A DNA stretch of 64,000 bases from CAWDCV01 sp963728125 (GCA_963728125.1 CAVSIZ010000019.1:248001-312000), one strand, 5' to 3'; positions 7,472 to 17,511 are shown, counted from the first letter of the stretch. The notes: generated from the sequence alone by a model not told the origin. A program made the numbers and translations.

Positions 7472-8800
7472 TCAGGGACGCCACTGAAGCGCGTTGATCT
7501 CGTCGCCGATCTCTCTGCCTTGGTCCACTCCGTTCTCGATGCCGAACCGGTAGTGGATGCCGCCGTACAGGCGCGAGATCGCCGCCTCCTGCGCTGCCGC
7601 TTCGAACGAGGCAAACGATCGCGTGCTGTCAGTGAACGCCACGGTCCCGAATTGCTCGGTGAGCACGCGCGCGGATGAAGCGGACTGCACGGAGTGCCCC
7701 GACGTGTACTCCGGGAATGGCGGGGTGACGAGCAGCGGGGACCAGGTTGGGTCGATATGGGCCTGGATGTAGGTCACGGGACGCAGCACGTTGTAGGTGT
7801 ACTTCGTGTTCCAGCACGCGATGAACGCGTCATTGACTGCGACGCCGAGCCGTGCGTACGCCTCCGCGGCCACATCGAGCGGCGCACCGGTGGCCGTCAG
7901 GTACTGCGACAGGATCGACACCCAGTGACCTGCCGGTGTCGGGGTTCCCGCACCGTCCGCCCAGAACAGCGCGATCGCTCGCTGCTCGTCGGTGAGGTTC
8001 CTTCCGGTGACGTACACCTCTGCGGCCGCGGCGTAGAACGCCGAGGTCGGATCCAGGGAGTAGGACGGCGGCGGGTCCGCGAGTGTTCGGCTGACGAGCC
8101 CCGGCACCATCGTCCGGTTGCGTCCCCAGTACGGCAGCAGCGGCGGCAGGTACGCCGGCGGAGTCGGAACCCACAGTCCGGGTCCGGTAGGCGGGGTGTA
8201 GCCCGACGGCGGGTTCAGGTAGGCCTCATGGCCGCCGTCCCCCTTCGACCACTCGAAGACCACCGCCGCAACGGCGTAGCCCCGCAGGCGTGCGGTCCGT
8301 CGCCACAGCGCGGGCACGTCGACGCCGAGCGACTCCGCAAGCGACGCCTCGAGTGCGTTGACGGCTGCCAGCTCGGTCGCGGACGCAGTGGGGAAGAGCC
8401 GCCGGGTGATCTCTGCGAGGGCAGCATTGGCCACGAGCGGCCATTGACCGCGTTCGATCGCGCCGCCGGGCGTCCAGGCTAGATCGGTCAGCTGCCCGGC
8501 CAGCGATCGATGCGTCGGCATGCCAGGAACGACTGCCTGATAGAGCGTGACGCCCGCGTGGCCGTACGCCCGCGCGGCAACCGGCGGACTGAAGCCGGGC
8601 GTAACTCGGACGAGCTGGCGAAGTCTTTCGAACCACTGCACGGCAACGTCGGCTGAGTACGTCCCGGTGCCGGGGCTGGACGTGGCGGTAGCGGCGGCGA
8701 CTGCAGGCGAGGACAGACTGGCGATACCTACGCCCGCGGTGGTGAGTCCCGCGAGCTGGAGGAAGCGGCGGCGATCAAGCATGTTGTCGAGCTTGGCCAT
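7472..8800 (-). CDS. Vanadium-dependent haloperoxidase-like protein (PAP2 superfamily), Tat-exported
   Basis: The frame codes for about 442 residues from the ATG at 8800 (MAKLDN). A second ATG at 8782 starts directly before DRRRFLQLAG, a twin-arginine signal followed by a hydrophobic stretch and AVAAA cleavage region. Near the C-terminus are the three vanadate/phosphate-binding motifs of the family: KYTYNVLRP (K-x6-RP), PEYTSGHS (P-x-Y-x-SGH) and SRLYGGIHYRFG (SR-x4-G-x-H). The protein should be folded in the cytoplasm and exported. Haloperoxidase and acid phosphatase members share these motifs; the substrate is not predictable. The start choice between 8800 and 8782 is unsure because neither has a strong ribosome-binding site. 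Confidence 0.82.
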   Translation of the reverse strand: MAKLDNMLDRRRFLQLAGLTTAGVGIASLSSPAVAAATATSSPGTGTYSADVAVQWFERLRQLVRVTPGFSPPVAARAYGHAGVTLYQAVVPGMPTHRSLAGQLTDLAWTPGGAIERGQWPLVANAALAEITRRLFPTASATELAAVNALEASLAESLGVDVPALWRRTARLRGYAVAAVVFEWSKGDGGHEAYLNPPSGYTPPTGPGLWVPTPPAYLPPLLPYWGRNRTMVPGLVSRTLADPPPSYSLDPTSAFYAAAAEVYVTGRNLTDEQRAIALFWADGAGTPTPAGHWVSILSQYLTATGAPLDVAAEAYARLGVAVNDAFIACWNTKYTYNVLRPVTYIQAHIDPTWSPLLVTPPFPEYTSGHSVQSASSARVLTEQFGTVAFTDSTRSFASFEAAAQEAAISRLYGGIHYRFGIENGVDQGREIGDEINALQWRP

Positions 8801-8842
8801 GGACAGCAGCGAGATCAAGACCGCCGGCTCCAATTGGACGCG

Positions 8843-10117
8843 TTACGTCGTCGAAATGTGACGCTCAGTTGGTCCGACGTACACCTGCCGCGGGCGGCCG
8901 AGCTTCGTCGCGGGATCGCCCATCATCTCCCGCCACTGCGCAATCCAGCCGGGCAACCGGCCGAGCGCAAACAGCACCGTGAACATGCGCATCGGGAAGC
9001 CGATCGCGTTGTAGATGATGCCGGTGTAGAAGTCGACGTTCGGGTACAGCTTGCGCTCGCCGAAGTAGTCGTCGCCGAGCGCGATCTCCTCGAGCTGGCG
9101 AGCGATGTCGAGCAGCGGGTCCTCCTTGCCGAGCTTGGCAAGGATGTCGTCCGTAGCAGCCTTAACGACTGCGGCACGCGGGTCGTAGTTCTTGTAGACC
9201 CGGTGGCCGAACCCCATCAGCTTGACGCCGGCCTGCTTGTCCTTGACCTGCTGGACGAACTTCTGCACGTCACCACCGTCTGCCTGGATGCGCTGCAGCA
9301 TGCCGATGACGGCACCATTGGCGCCGCCGTGCAGAGGTCCAGAGAGTGCGTGGATGCCGGCCGACACCGATGCGAACAGGTTGCCCTGGGCCGAACCCAC
9401 GAGCCGCACCGTCGACGTCGAACAGTTCTGCTCGTGGTCGGCGTGCAGCACGAACAGCATGTCGAGAACGCGCGCCACCTCGGGATCGACCTCGTACGGC
9501 TGCGCGGGCACGCCGAACGTCATGTTCAAGAAGTTCTCGACGTAGTCGAGTCGGTTGTCCGGATAGAGGGTCGGCTGGCCGATCGACTTCTTGTACGCGT
9601 ACGAAGCGATCGTTGGCACCTTCGCGAGCAGCCGTACCGTCGATAGCTCGACATCGTCGGCGTCGAACGGGTCGAGGCTGTCCTGGTAGAAGGTCGACAG
9701 CGCGCTGACGCCGGACGACAGCACCGCCATCGGGTGTGCGTCTCGCGGAAAGCCGTCGAAGAACTGCTTCATGTCCTCGTGCAGCATCGTGTGAATGCGG
9801 ATCTGCTCGGTGAGGTCGGCCAGCTGGTCCTCGGTGGGTAGCTCGCCGTAGATGAGCAGGTACGCCACCTCGAGGAACGTGCTGTGCTCGGCGAGCTCCT
9901 CGATGGGGTAGCCGCGGTAGCGCAGAATGCCGGCGTCGCCGTCGATGTAGGTGATCGCCGATGAGCACGCCGCGGTGTTCATGAAGCCGGGGTCGAGCGT
10001 GACGTAGCCCGTCGTCTTGAGGAGACCGGAGATGTCGAGGCCAGACGGGGCTTCACTTGCCTCGGCCACATCGAGAGCGAGCTCGCCTCCGGGGTGCGTC
10101 AACTCGAAATCGGGCAT
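8843..10117 (-). CDS. gltA: Citrate synthase
   Basis: A 424-residue hexameric-type citrate synthase, condensing acetyl-CoA and oxaloacetate at the entry of the citric acid cycle. Family signatures include LRYRGYPIEELAE (66-78), the substrate histidine in GPLHGGANGAV (His273), the MGFGHRVYKNYDPRA segment with the second active-site histidine, and a C-terminal Asp region (YPNVDFYTGI). The start at 10117 has GGAGGTAGAG in front. The length and the presence of the N-terminal extra domain match type II enzymes of actinobacteria. The downstream neighbour on the same strand, the haloperoxidase, starts about 40 bp away and is functionally unrelated. Confidence 0.96.
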   Translation of the reverse strand: MPDFELTHPGGELALDVAEASEAPSGLDISGLLKTTGYVTLDPGFMNTAACSSAITYIDGDAGILRYRGYPIEELAEHSTFLEVAYLLIYGELPTEDQLADLTEQIRIHTMLHEDMKQFFDGFPRDAHPMAVLSSGVSALSTFYQDSLDPFDADDVELSTVRLLAKVPTIASYAYKKSIGQPTLYPDNRLDYVENFLNMTFGVPAQPYEVDPEVARVLDMLFVLHADHEQNCSTSTVRLVGSAQGNLFASVSAGIHALSGPLHGGANGAVIGMLQRIQADGGDVQKFVQQVKDKQAGVKLMGFGHRVYKNYDPRAAVVKAATDDILAKLGKEDPLLDIARQLEEIALGDDYFGERKLYPNVDFYTGIIYNAIGFPMRMFTVLFALGRLPGWIAQWREMMGDPATKLGRPRQVYVGPTERHISTT

Positions 10118-10185
10118 CTCTACCTCCGCACAAGATCATTTGGTCGCTCTGCTCCAAGGCGTTTCGGCGGACGCTACCTCGCGGT

Positions 10186-10191
10186 TAGCTT
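10186..10191 (+). promoter_or_regulatory. -10 box (TAGCTT) of a leaderless start
   Basis: TAGCTT ends 8 nt before the ATG at 10200 and no Shine-Dalgarno lies between, the layout expected when transcription starts at or next to the start codon. Confidence 0.5.
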
Positions 10192-10199
10192 GAGCAGCC

Positions 10200-10997
10200 A
10201 TGGCAAGCGTCGACGAGATCGCGGATCGGCTGTATGGGCTGCCGCCCGAGCAGTTCATCGAGGCGCGCGACCAGGCAGCAAAGGACGAGAAGCTGCCCGA
10301 GGTCAAGCAGCTGCGCCGGCCCACGCTGCCAGCGTGGGCCATCAACTTGCTGGTGCGAGAGAAACCCGACGTCGTCGAGGAGTTCCTCGCCCTGGGGGAG
10401 GGCCTGCGATCGGCCCAGCAGTCGCTGCAGGGCGACGAGCTGCGCAGGCTGGCGGCGCAACGCCAGCAACTGGTCAGCGGACTCGTGGCACAGGCTCGCA
10501 AACTGGCGGCGGCCGCCGACCACCCGCTGAACTCGGCCGCACAGGCCGAGGTCGAGACGACCCTGCAAGCTGGGCTCGCCGAGCCGGACGCCGCTGACGA
10601 GATCCGCTCGGGCCGACTGGTGAAGCCCCGGGAGTACGTCGGCATGGGCTCGACGACGTTGCGCCTGGTCCCGGCGCCTTCGGAGGGTGACAAGCCGGTC
10701 AAGGGGGGCGCACCTGCGCCGAAGGTCGACCGCGAACTCGTTCGGAAGCGTGCGGCGGCGAAGAAGGAGCTCGAGCGGGCGGAAGCTTCCGCCGAGCAGG
10801 CTGGGCAAGATCGCACGGACGCCGACACCGCAGTCGCCGAGAGCGCGGCCCGGGTCACCGACCTGGAGCGCCGATTAGCGGAGGAGCGGGTGGCATCACG
10901 CGAGGCAGCAGCCGCAGCTCGGGAGGCTGCCAAGGCCGAACAAGCAGCGATGCGCGCCCTGGACAAGGCCAGGCGCGACTACGAACGCCTGGAGTGA
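10200..10997 (+). CDS. Hypothetical actinobacterial protein with C-terminal coiled coil
   Basis: A 265-residue soluble protein. Residues 1-110 are helical with the conserved-looking phrases EIADRLYGLPPEQFIEARD and RRPTLPAWAINLLVREKP. A short basic and proline-rich stretch follows near residues 145-175, and the C-terminal 90 residues are a long alanine-, glutamate- and arginine-rich coiled coil. I have seen this arrangement in uncharacterised actinobacterial proteins but know no function. It is divergent from citrate synthase, with 82 bp between them, and appears leaderless. Confidence 0.75.
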   Translation: MASVDEIADRLYGLPPEQFIEARDQAAKDEKLPEVKQLRRPTLPAWAINLLVREKPDVVEEFLALGEGLRSAQQSLQGDELRRLAAQRQQLVSGLVAQARKLAAAADHPLNSAAQAEVETTLQAGLAEPDAADEIRSGRLVKPREYVGMGSTTLRLVPAPSEGDKPVKGGAPAPKVDRELVRKRAAAKKELERAEASAEQAGQDRTDADTAVAESAARVTDLERRLAEERVASREAAAAAREAAKAEQAAMRALDKARRDYERLE

Positions 10998-11198
10998 TCG
11001 GTGCGACGGCCAGCAGATAGTGAGTGGTGCGTCCGGCTCAGCTCACACGCGCCCTGCCCCGCGGGTCATGTGGGCGGCCACCAGGAAGTGATGCCATCCG
11101 AGACGACTCGCCGCGCAGTTCTTCGTGTCTGGAATCACTCGATCATGAACGAGCGAGCGGGCACGGCGAGCCGCGGTGGGACTAGCAGCAGCGAGCGA
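10998..11198. other. Intergenic stretch, possible gene remnant
   Basis: About 200 bp without a credible gene. One plus frame reads TRRAVLRVWNHSIMNE, faintly like the end of DUF559-type nuclease domains, but without a start or the rest of the fold. I see no terminator with a T-run. Confidence 0.2.
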
Positions 11199-11426
11199 TC
11201 AGACCTGCGGCGGGTAGTCGTCGCGGTAGACGCGCTGCTCCTCGACAACACTGGCTCGCCGATTGCGCGGTCCCCAGATGAACAGGGTCAGAGCCAGGCC
11301 GACCAGCCCGACGATAATGAGAATCCATCCCACGACGGCGATGTCGAGGCCACTGACCTGCACTTCGACGGCAAACGCGAGGATGGCGCCCACGGCGATG
11401 AGGAAGATGCTGACGCCGATACCCAT
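11199..11426 (-). CDS. DUF6458 family small membrane protein
   Basis: A 75-residue protein with two membrane helices: residues 2-22 (IGVSIFLIAVGAILAFAV) and about 29-51 (VVGWILIIVGLVGLALTLFIW), then a short basic and polar C-terminal tail. This matches DUF6458, widespread in actinobacteria and of unknown role. The start follows GGGAGGTCACTTCCC. It faces an unrelated plus-strand gene and is not obviously part of an operon. Confidence 0.8.
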   Translation of the reverse strand: MGIGVSIFLIAVGAILAFAVEVQVSGLDIAVVGWILIIVGLVGLALTLFIWGPRNRRASVVEEQRVYRDDYPPQV

Positions 11427-11587
11427 GGGAAGTGACCTCCCAGACGAGAGGACGAGGCGTCCTCGAACTCAGCACGGCGTTTCCCGTGCCGACCGGACAC
11501 CACTCGAGCGGACGCCCAGTTCACCTCCACGGTACTGCACGCCCGCGGCTCGAGGGCCGCGCGTCGACCGCGCCACGCCCTGATGCC

Positions 11588-13426
11588 TCAGAAGGCCTCT
11601 TCGGGCAACTCCATGATCGCGTTATCGGTCGTCTCCGCGATCGTGCGCTCGGCGGCGAGTGCCGGCAGCACGGTACGCGCGAAGAAGCGCGCGGCGGCAA
11701 CCTTGCCCTCGTAGAACGCCCGATCCCGAGCAGACAGATCCGCCCCGGACAGAGCCGCAAGCGCGACCTCGGCCTGCCACAGCAGCAGCCAGGCCACAAT
11801 CACGTCGCCCAGCGCGAACAGCAGCCGGGTGGTGTTCTGCCCGACCTTGTAGACGCTGGTCGGCTCGGATGACGTGGCCTCGAGGAAGCCGACCATCGCC
11901 GCGATGATGCCCTGAACGTCCTCGATGCCCTGGCCGAGCAGATCGCGCTCCGTCCGCAGGGCCCCGTTGCCGGCCTCGCTCTTGACGAACTCGTTCATCC
12001 GCCCGAGCAGCGACCGCATCGCTTCTCCACGATCGCGCACGATCTTGCGGAAGAAGAGGTCCTGTCCCTGGATCGCCGTCGTGCCCTCGTACAGGGTGTC
12101 GATCTTGGCGTCCCGGACGTACTGCTCCAGCGGATAGTCCTGCAGGTAGCCGGATCCGCCGAGCGTCTGCAGCGACTCGGCGCCGAGGATGGCGTACGAC
12201 TTCTCCGACCCGTAGCCCTTGACGATCGGGAGCAGCAGGTCGTTCACCTTCTCGTCGAGCACGGCGTCCTCGCCCGACGTCCGCTTCATCATCACGCTGT
12301 CCTGAATGGATGCGGTGAAGAGGACGAGCGCGCGCAGCCCCTCGGCGTACGACTTCTGCAACATCAGCGAGCGGCGAATGTCTGGATGGTGCGTGATCGT
12401 GACCCGGGGCGCCGATTTGTTGGTCATCTGCGTCAGATCGGCACCCTGGACGCGCGACTTCGCGAACTCCAGGGCATTGAGGTAGCCCGTCGACAGCGTC
12501 GCGATGGCCTTGGTGCCGACCATCATCCGGGCGAACTCGATGACGTTGAACATCTGCGCGATGCCGTCATGCACCTCGCCGACGAGCCAGCCCACGGCGG
12601 GCCGGTCGCCTTGCCCCAGCGCGAGCTCGCACGTGGTCGAGATCTTCAGGCCCATCTTGTGCTCGACGTTGGTGGCGTAGACGCCATTCCTCTCGCCGAT
12701 CTCGCCGGTGTCCCAGTCGAAGTGGTACTTCGGCACGATGAACATCGACAGGCCCTTGGTGCCTGGGCCGGCACCCTCGGGGCGCGCCAGCACGAGGTGG
12801 ACGATGTTGTCGGCGAGGTCGTGCTCGGCGGAGCTGATGAAGCGCTTGACACCCTCCAGGTGCCACGTCCCATCGGGCTGCCGAACGGCACGGGTCCGGC
12901 CGGCGCCGACGTCGGAGCCCGCGTCCGGCTCGGTGAGCACCATGCTCGATCCCCACAGCCCGTCGGCCATGCAGCGTGCGACCTTGCGCTGTTCCTCCGT
13001 ACCGAGCACCCAGATCGTGTGAGCGAAGTCCGGCCCGCTCGAGTAGAACCACACGCCGGGGTTGGAGCCGAGGATCAGCTCCGCGACCGCCCACCGCAGT
13101 GACGGCGGTGCGGGCGTGCCGCCGAGCTCCTCCGGCAGCGCGAGGCGCCACCACTCCGCATCACGAAAGGCCTGGAAGCTCTTCTTGAACTCCTCCGGCA
13201 ACCGCACACTCGATGTCTCGGGATCGAAGACCGGCGGATTGCGGTCGCCATCGGCGAAGCTGGCCGCGAATTCGTTGCTCGCGAGCCGCTCGACCTGCGT
13301 GAGCACCTCGCGCGCCGTCTCGGGATCCATCTCGGCGAACGGCCCGGATCCCAGTACGTCCTGGCGACCGAACACCTCGAACAGGTTGAACTCGAGATCA
13401 CGCAGGTTGGACTTGTAGTGGCCCAT
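11588..13426 (-). CDS. fadE5: Acyl-CoA dehydrogenase, FadE5 type
   Basis: A 612-residue flavoprotein of the long acyl-CoA dehydrogenase class, very close in length and order to mycobacterial FadE5, which oxidises fatty acyl-CoA of varied length. Visible signatures are LTEPDAGSDVGAGRTRA (flavin and substrate site), a middle beta domain with MGLKISTTCELALG, the catalytic glutamate region RDAKIDTLYEGTTAIQGQDL, and a C-terminal extension of about 150 residues typical of this subgroup. The start at 13426 is preceded by AGGAG at 9 nt spacing. Two 13-bp repeats lie in its leader and suggest repression by a TetR-type regulator of lipid metabolism. Confidence 0.93.
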   Translation of the reverse strand: MGHYKSNLRDLEFNLFEVFGRQDVLGSGPFAEMDPETAREVLTQVERLASNEFAASFADGDRNPPVFDPETSSVRLPEEFKKSFQAFRDAEWWRLALPEELGGTPAPPSLRWAVAELILGSNPGVWFYSSGPDFAHTIWVLGTEEQRKVARCMADGLWGSSMVLTEPDAGSDVGAGRTRAVRQPDGTWHLEGVKRFISSAEHDLADNIVHLVLARPEGAGPGTKGLSMFIVPKYHFDWDTGEIGERNGVYATNVEHKMGLKISTTCELALGQGDRPAVGWLVGEVHDGIAQMFNVIEFARMMVGTKAIATLSTGYLNALEFAKSRVQGADLTQMTNKSAPRVTITHHPDIRRSLMLQKSYAEGLRALVLFTASIQDSVMMKRTSGEDAVLDEKVNDLLLPIVKGYGSEKSYAILGAESLQTLGGSGYLQDYPLEQYVRDAKIDTLYEGTTAIQGQDLFFRKIVRDRGEAMRSLLGRMNEFVKSEAGNGALRTERDLLGQGIEDVQGIIAAMVGFLEATSSEPTSVYKVGQNTTRLLFALGDVIVAWLLLWQAEVALAALSGADLSARDRAFYEGKVAAARFFARTVLPALAAERTIAETTDNAIMELPEEAF

Positions 13427-13439
13427 GCGGACGCGCTCC

Positions 13440-13477
13440 TACTCGCCGGTAACTAACGCCATGCTACCCGCGAGTAA
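13440..13477. promoter_or_regulatory. Tandem operator-like 13-mers upstream of fadE5
   Basis: Two direct copies of TACYCGCSRGTAA lie at 13440-13452 (TACTCGCCGGTAA) and 13465-13477 (TACCCGCGAGTAA), 25 bp apart, each nearly palindromic (TAC...GTA). They cover the region between the fadE5 and aminotransferase genes where the fadE5 promoter must be. A TetR-type fatty-acid regulator is the most likely reader, but which one is not known. Confidence 0.5.
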
Positions 13478-14630
13478 CACGAGCGCCAACATCGACGGCG
13501 GCGGCCATCCGAGCGATGGCGTCGTCGAGGATTTCCCTGCTCGTGCCGAAGTTGAGCCGGACGAAGCCACTCCCGATCGCTCCGAACTCAGGTCCCGGTA
13601 CCAGGCCGACCCGGCCGCGGTCCAGGAACAGCTCCGCCGGGGCAGAGCCCAGGCCCATGGCCCGACAATCGAGCCAGGCGAGGTACGTCGCCTGCGGCGG
13701 ATGCCAGCTCACGCTCGGCAGCCGTTCCGACAGCAGCTCGCCGAGCAGACTGCGGCGATCGTCGAGGGTGACGAGCAGCTCGTCCAGCCACGGGCCGCCG
13801 TCCGTCCACGCCGCCACTGTCGCGAGGAGGCCGAAGTGGCCGATCCGCAGCGGCATCTCCACCGGCAGCTTCTCGGTCAGCGATCGCATCCGCCCCGAGC
13901 CGGGCACGATGGCCGCGCACTTCAGCCCGGCGAGGTTCCATCCCTTGCTCGCAGACGCGAGGGCGACGGAAACCTCGGCTGCACCGGGGAGCGTATGCAG
14001 CGGCGTGAATGTGGCCCCGGGCAGCACCAGCGGTGCGTGGATCTCGTCGCTGATGATGGTGACGTCGTACGTCGTCGCGAGCCGGATCAGCTCACGCAGC
14101 TCATCCGGCTCGTGCACGCGACCGACCGGATTGTGCGGGTTGCAGAGCAGGTACGCCGCCGGGCGATCCCGGAACGCGCGCTCCAGACCGGCGAGGTCCA
14201 GGGACCATGCACCGTCGTCGCCGCGCAGCAGCGGAACCTCGATCAACTGCGCACCAGCCTCGGGCACCCAGCCGAAGAACGGCGGGTAGACCGGCGGACT
14301 GATCACCACGCTGCCCCCGGTTCGGCACAGCACCCGGAGCAGCTCGACCGCGGCAACGCTCACATCTGCCGCGGCGACGACGGATGACGGGTCGAGCTGC
14401 CAGTCCCAGCGCCCAGCTGCGAATTTTGCCAGCGCATCCCCCAGCTCGGGCCCAAGACCGGGATAGCCGGTGTCGGACAGCTCGAGCGCGGCGGCCAGGA
14501 CCTCTCGGATCGGCTCGGCGAGCGTGACGTCCATCTCGGCGACCGGGAGCGGCAGCACGTCGGACGGGTAGCCGCGCCACTTCTCGCTGCGCCGCATGCG
14601 TAGCTGTGCCAGCGGCGGGACTTCTATCAC
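13464..14630 (-). CDS. MalY/PatB-type PLP-dependent C-S lyase or aminotransferase
   Basis: A 388-residue fold-type I PLP enzyme. The Schiff-base lysine sits in SASKGWNLAGLKCA, and upstream are YPPFFGWV, NPHNPVGRV and TIISDEIHAPLV, matching MalY/PatB cystathionine beta-lyase-like aminotransferases. The likely reaction is cleavage of C-S bonds in cystathionine or related cysteine conjugates, though some members are true aminotransferases. The start is GTG at 14630 (MIEVPPLAQLR). It lies upstream of fadE5 on the same strand and diverges from the secreted nuclease. Confidence 0.83.
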   Translation of the reverse strand: MIEVPPLAQLRMRRSEKWRGYPSDVLPLPVAEMDVTLAEPIREVLAAALELSDTGYPGLGPELGDALAKFAAGRWDWQLDPSSVVAAADVSVAAVELLRVLCRTGGSVVISPPVYPPFFGWVPEAGAQLIEVPLLRGDDGAWSLDLAGLERAFRDRPAAYLLCNPHNPVGRVHEPDELRELIRLATTYDVTIISDEIHAPLVLPGATFTPLHTLPGAAEVSVALASASKGWNLAGLKCAAIVPGSGRMRSLTEKLPVEMPLRIGHFGLLATVAAWTDGGPWLDELLVTLDDRRSLLGELLSERLPSVSWHPPQATYLAWLDCRAMGLGSAPAELFLDRGRVGLVPGPEFGAIGSGFVRLNFGTSREILDDAIARMAAAVDVGARVTRG

Positions 14631-14661
14631 GTCCGTACTGTGCCACGGTCACGCGATCGCC

Positions 14662-14667
14662 TAGGGT
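14662..14667 (+). promoter_or_regulatory. -10 box (TAGGGT) of the nuclease gene
   Basis: TAGGGT ends 8 nt before the GTG at 14676, with no ribosome-binding site between, so the mRNA is probably leaderless. This also supports 14676 rather than the GTG at 14640 as the start. Confidence 0.5.
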
Positions 14668-14675
14668 CCTGCTAC

Positions 14676-17511
14676 GTGACCCCCTCCCGTCGCGCCCAGG
14701 TAACTGCCGTCGTCGCCGCACTCGTCACCGCCGCTGCCGCTCTCACGGCCACGCCCGTGATGGCGCAGGTATCGACACCGGTCTTCGTGAACGAGATCCA
14801 CTACGACAACACCGGCACGGATGCGAACGAGGCGATCGAGGTCGCTGGACCGGCTGGGACCGACCTCAGCGGTTGGAGTCTGGTCCTCTACAACGGCAAC
14901 GGCGGGACGCAGTACGGCACGCTCGGGCTGTCCGGCAGCCTTCCCGATCAGGGCGGCGGCTTCGGTGCCGCCTCGGTTGCTGCGACAGGGCTGCAGAACG
15001 GCGCGCCCGACGGCGTCGCCTTGGTCGATGCTGCTGGCGCCGTCATCCAGTTCCTCAGCTATGAAGGGACTTTCGTCGCCGCCGATGGTCCGGCTGCGGG
15101 CACGAGCAGCGTCGACATCGGTATCTCCGAGAGCGGAACCGGTGCCGCGAATACCTCGCTCCAGCTGACAGAGACCGGTCGCGCGTATGAGGACTTCGCC
15201 TGGGTCGAAGCCGTCAGCAGCTTTGGTGCAATCAACGCTGGTCAGGTCTACGGTGACCCAGCACCGCCCACAGACCCATGCAGCACCGACGTACCGCTAA
15301 CGCTGGTGTCGTCAATCCAGGGCAGCGGGCCATCGACGCCACGCGCGGGAGAGCGTCTCACAGTCGAAGCCGTCGTGACCGCGGTCCTGCCCTAGTGTCG
15401 GGGGCTTCTACGTCCAGGAAGAGACCGACGACGTCGACGGTGTCGACACCACCTCCGAGGGCATCTTCGTCTTCGGCGGCTCTCCGGCGCCGGCAGCGGG
15501 CGATCTCGTACGTGTGACTGGCACCGCGTCCGAGTTCGTCACCAGCGGCGGCGCAAGCTCGCAGACGCAGCTGACGAGCGGTCCCGCGGTCGAGATCTGC
15601 TCGGCTGGCACTGCTGTGCCCGAACCCGTCGACGTGCTGCTGCCGCTTACCGCGCCCGATGCGCTGGAGGCGTACGAGGGCATGCGCGTGCGACTGCCGC
15701 AAGACCTCGTGATCAGCGAGTACTTCAACTACGACCGCTTCGGCGAGGTCGTGCTCGGACTGCCGCGCGAGGGCGAAGATCGGCTGCAGACGCCCACTGC
15801 CGTCGTCGATCCCGGTCCCGCCGCGCAGGCACTGGCCGCGGAGAACGAGCTGCGCCAGATCACCCTCGACGACACGTCGAACGCACAGAATCCGTCGTCG
15901 ACGCCGCATCCCGGCAATGGCGCCCCATTCAGCCTGGAGAACCGCTTCCGCGGCGGCGATGTCGTCACCGGCGTGGTCGGCGTCATCGATCACACCTTCG
16001 CCGTCTACCGGCTGCAGCCGACGACGTACGGCTCCTACACGGCAGCCAACCCTCGTCCAGAGACACCGCCGACCGTCGGCGGCGACCTCAAGGTGAGCGG
16101 CTTCAACGTCCTCAACTACTTCCTTACTCAGGGGTCAGTTTGCGGGCCGCTGCAGAACGTCGACTGTCGCGGTGCCGACGACGCGAACGAGTTCGCCCGG
16201 CAGCGCGCCAAGACGCTCGCTGCGCTGGAGCGACTCGATGCCGACGTCGTGGGACTCATCGAGCTCGAGAACACTCCCGGCGTCGACCCGGTCGGTGACC
16301 TGGTGACGGGGCTGAATGAGCGGCTGGGAGCCGGCACCTATGCGGCCATCGACACCGGCGTCATCGGCACTGACGCCATCCGGGTCGGGTTCATCTACCA
16401 GCCGGCCGTCGTGCAGCCCGTCGGGCCGTACGTCGTGCTGAACTCGAGCGTCGACCCGCGCTACATCGACACGCTCAACCGGCCGGCGCTCATCCAGACC
16501 TTCGACACCGCCGCCGGCGAGCGTCTGACGGTCACGATCAACCACTTCAAGTCCAAGGGATCGGACTGCAACGCGGTCGGTGATCCCGATGTCGGTGACG
16601 GGCAGGGCAACTGCAACGTCACCAGGACGCGGGCCGCGCAGGCGCTCGCCGACTACCTCGCCACCGATCCCACAGGTAGTGGCGACCCCGACCGGCTCAT
16701 CATCGGCGACCTCAACTCCTACGACGAGGAAGACCCGATCCGGGCGCTCGAGGCAGCCGGCTACGAGGACCAGATCGAGCGCTTCGGCGGCGAGCTGGCG
16801 TACGGGTATGTCTTCGACGGTCAGGTCGGCTACCTCGACCACGCCCTGGCCTCGCCGAGCCTGGTGTCGCAGGTGACCGGCGCCGCGGAATGGCACATCA
16901 ACGCGGACGAACCGGACCTCCTCGACTACGACACGACGTTCAAGTCGCCCGCGCAGGACCAGCTCTACGCGCCGGATCCGTTCCGCTCCGCCGACCATGA
17001 CCCGGTGCTCGTCGGGCTCGACCTCACCAGGGCAGCACCGTCGACCTGCTATGTGGGCGGCGCACAGACCGTGACGTCGTACCAGCCGGGAACCCGCGCG
17101 AACGGATTGCCCATCGGTCCGCTACGGGACAACCCGGCGGCTGCTCTGGGAACGGCGGCATCGGATCGCGGTCTGCTGGAGGCCGTCTCGCTGGGCATTG
17201 GCGGACAGATCACGCTCGGATTCGAACGACCGATTCAGAACCTGCCCGGTCCCGACCTGCGCGTGGTCCCGGCTCGCCCACGGCTGCTGCTCGATCGGGG
17301 CGACCAGGCAGACGTCTCCGTGTCCGCCGACGGCGTGACCTACGTCGAGCTGGGGCGGCTGTCGAATCTCGACGAGGGGTCGTTCGACCTCGGGTCGCTG
17401 CCTGCGGCTCGATACGTGCGGGTGACCGACCGCTCCGCCCCAACCGGCTTCCCCGGCCTGCGGGACGGTTTCGACCTCGACGCCGTCGACGTGCTCTCCG
17501 GCTGCGCCTAG
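14676..17511 (+). CDS. ExeM/NucH-type secreted endonuclease with lamin-tail domain, interrupted by an apparent frameshift
   Basis: Two adjoining frames form one gene. The first (from 14676) has a signal peptide (VTAVVAALVTAAAALTAT...MAQ) and a lamin-tail domain (FVNEIHYDNTGTDANEAIEVAGP) and stops at 15393 after TVEAVVTAVLP. The second resumes one base out of phase with VGGFYVQEETDD and an OB-fold region. It then carries an endonuclease/exonuclease/phosphatase domain: FNVLNYF, LIELENT, INHFKSKGSDC, IIGDLNSY and the final SADHDPV motif. A C-terminal 160-residue beta-rich region resembles a binding module. Removing one C from 15390-15392 rejoins the frames through LPSVGGFY. Without that error it would be about 945 residues, a secreted DNase of the ExeM family, which acts in extracellular DNA use and biofilms. 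Confidence 0.85.

Noticed and set aside
11001..11435. A plus frame with TRRAVLRVWNHSIMNE, reminiscent of DUF559 nuclease ends
   Set aside because: Sixteen residues are not enough, the rest of the frame is antisense to the DUF6458 gene and no start or fold is visible.
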